Shown in pieces: positions 62,601 to 64,000 of a DNA stretch of 64,000 nt (its first letter is position 1; every line of letters begins with the position of its first letter). Under the pieces are notes generated by a model. It saw only the letters and a list, made by a program, of their open reading frames with translations, did not search any database and was not told the origin of the DNA. The stretch is from Rostratula benghalensis (taxonomy: Eukaryota > Chordata > Aves > Charadriiformes > Rostratulidae): assembly GCA_013399305.1 (NCBI GenBank), contig VXAI01000341.1:248001-312000 (forward strand), read 5' to 3'. The position numbers were made by a program, and so were the translations under genes.

Positions 62601-64000
62601 AGATGTGCCTAGAAAGTAAGTCTGATATGATTACCCGTAAAGATTTGCATCTGTCATCAGCACTGGGGCTAGGGGAAACAGGGGGAGATTTAATCTGCAT
62701 ATACATACAATTTTGCGTTTAGGAAGTTGCATGTTTTTCGTTTTGCTTGTGCTATAATTCTTCACTACCTGACTGGGAGACAGAAGCAGTACAGCATCAA
62801 CGTGGAAAAGCATGTTACAATATTGAAATGCTGTATCTTCCATTGAACGAATGATGTCAAGAAGTTATTTTAATGGATTTGTTCAGAACTGTGCTTTCAA
62901 AGAATCTTAAATTATTGCAGACTGTGCTGCTGGGATATGTATTGGAAACAGTCTTTTTAATTAGGGAGATAGGCCTGGAAATATAAAGTAATTTTTTAAC
63001 AGTAATTTCCTTTGCAAGTGTTTTACTGACCACTTGAATTTATTTACCATAGAGACCTAGCAATAAAATAGGTATTTATGGCGTAGTTTTAAATTAGAAA
63101 TAATGGCTGGTAGAATTGAAGTGATTAATCATCTTATCCATATAGCCTGCAGTAGTCCTAGTGAAATACAATTGTATTGACAATTTCGAGAGTGATCTAA
63201 CTGCATATTTTGTCCTTAAGCAACAGCACCACCAATGCAATCACATTTTGACTTGGAAGAGTAAAAATCAGTCTACCTAGTGAACTTCACATACTGATGA
63301 CTAAAGAAAAGCACAGCAAAACTCGAGTTTTGGTCTTCTGGATGTCACTGACATTCATAAATAAAAAGTAATTAAAAGAACAATCTAGAGGCATGGGTTT
63401 ATGTCTGCATGCCTATGGCACTTAGACAGAGTCAAGCAGTGAGGGCAGATTTATGGTGAGAGGAGTCATGACAGTGGGCTCACTGCTGAAATGCTTGGGC
63501 AGATGCAAGTAAGTATCATTTCAGGCAGGATCAGAGATTTTAGCATGTAAGAAATAAGAGACAGTGCATATAATTTTTCAGAAAGTAATGAAATGTCATG
63601 GCAAGTGCATGAAATAAATGTATTTTTATGTACTCATTTTAGAAATCAATGTGTATTGATAAGATTTGGCTTTTTATTAAAGGGTCTTTCCAGAACTGCA
63701 TCCAAGTGTGAGCTGTCTGACTGCTGCTAATGGCTCTACCTATTTTTCATTCTGAAGGTATGCTAATTATCTTTACAACAATCAAGGACCTTCTTCCTTT
63801 TTAGTATCCATAGGAACCTGTTGGGGATGAAAAAGCCTGCCATTTCTATTCCGAGCTTTTGTTTCCTTAATCAAAAATAAAGGCATAATGGACAAGAAGA
63901 AGCACTTTTGTTCAGTCTTCTCATCACAACAAGTTTTATGATTAGCCTGAATCCCACTGCATATTATTATATTACTACTCTGTTGGAGTTTGCAGCATTG
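59684..64000. other. Non-coding stretch, no gene supported
   Basis: No supported gene up to the window end. AT-rich single-copy DNA with an A/T-rich patch at 60935-60955, a (CTTC)n run at 62131 and several blocks that look like conserved non-coding DNA (for example 61680-61900). Open frames are short and unrecognisable. Confidence 0.65.
62131..62157 (+). repeat. (CTTC)n microsatellite
   Basis: Five CTTC units with a TTC start and a TTTTC end. Polypyrimidine simple repeat. Confidence 0.85.

Overview
The window looks like vertebrate, almost certainly avian, non-coding DNA (intron or gene desert). The grounds are AT-leaning single-copy sequence without compact gene order, several CR1 LINE fragments of the bird type, a degraded avian retroviral LTR beginning TGTCGTGGTTTA, and many G/T-rich and homopolymer tracts typical of bird introns. 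No bacterial operon, CRISPR array, rRNA or tRNA gene is visible. Nearly all open frames are short, unsupported and without recognisable domains.

Layout. Positions 1-13494 are unique-looking DNA with simple repeats, a 24-bp perfect palindrome (11208) and two ancient fold-back repeats (11919 and 12583). A 3' CR1 piece lies at 13495-13926, and a MIR-like SINE follows near 14225. Positions 14.5-41.5 kb hold no CR1. They contain microsatellites, a T17-G16 tract (23471), a G/T-rich block (25845) and the one good protein-coding candidate: a 67-bp exon at 33034-33100 with strong splice signals and one open frame. An LTR remnant sits at 41560-41835. A composite of opposed CR1 fragments fills 43797-46000. 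A long decayed CR1 lies on the minus strand at 53868-56300. A 5'-truncated CR1 that still has a 322-codon reverse transcriptase frame lies at 58590-59683. The rest is unannotated single-copy DNA.

If the exon is real, most of the window is intron of one large plus-strand gene, and the CR1, LTR and SINE pieces are passengers in it. I could not name that gene. I found no convincing new biological system. The most useful leads are the unassigned exon, the fold-back junction between two CR1 lineages at 44.25 kb, the palindrome and fold-back repeats, and the homopolymer tracts that may be assembly-sensitive.
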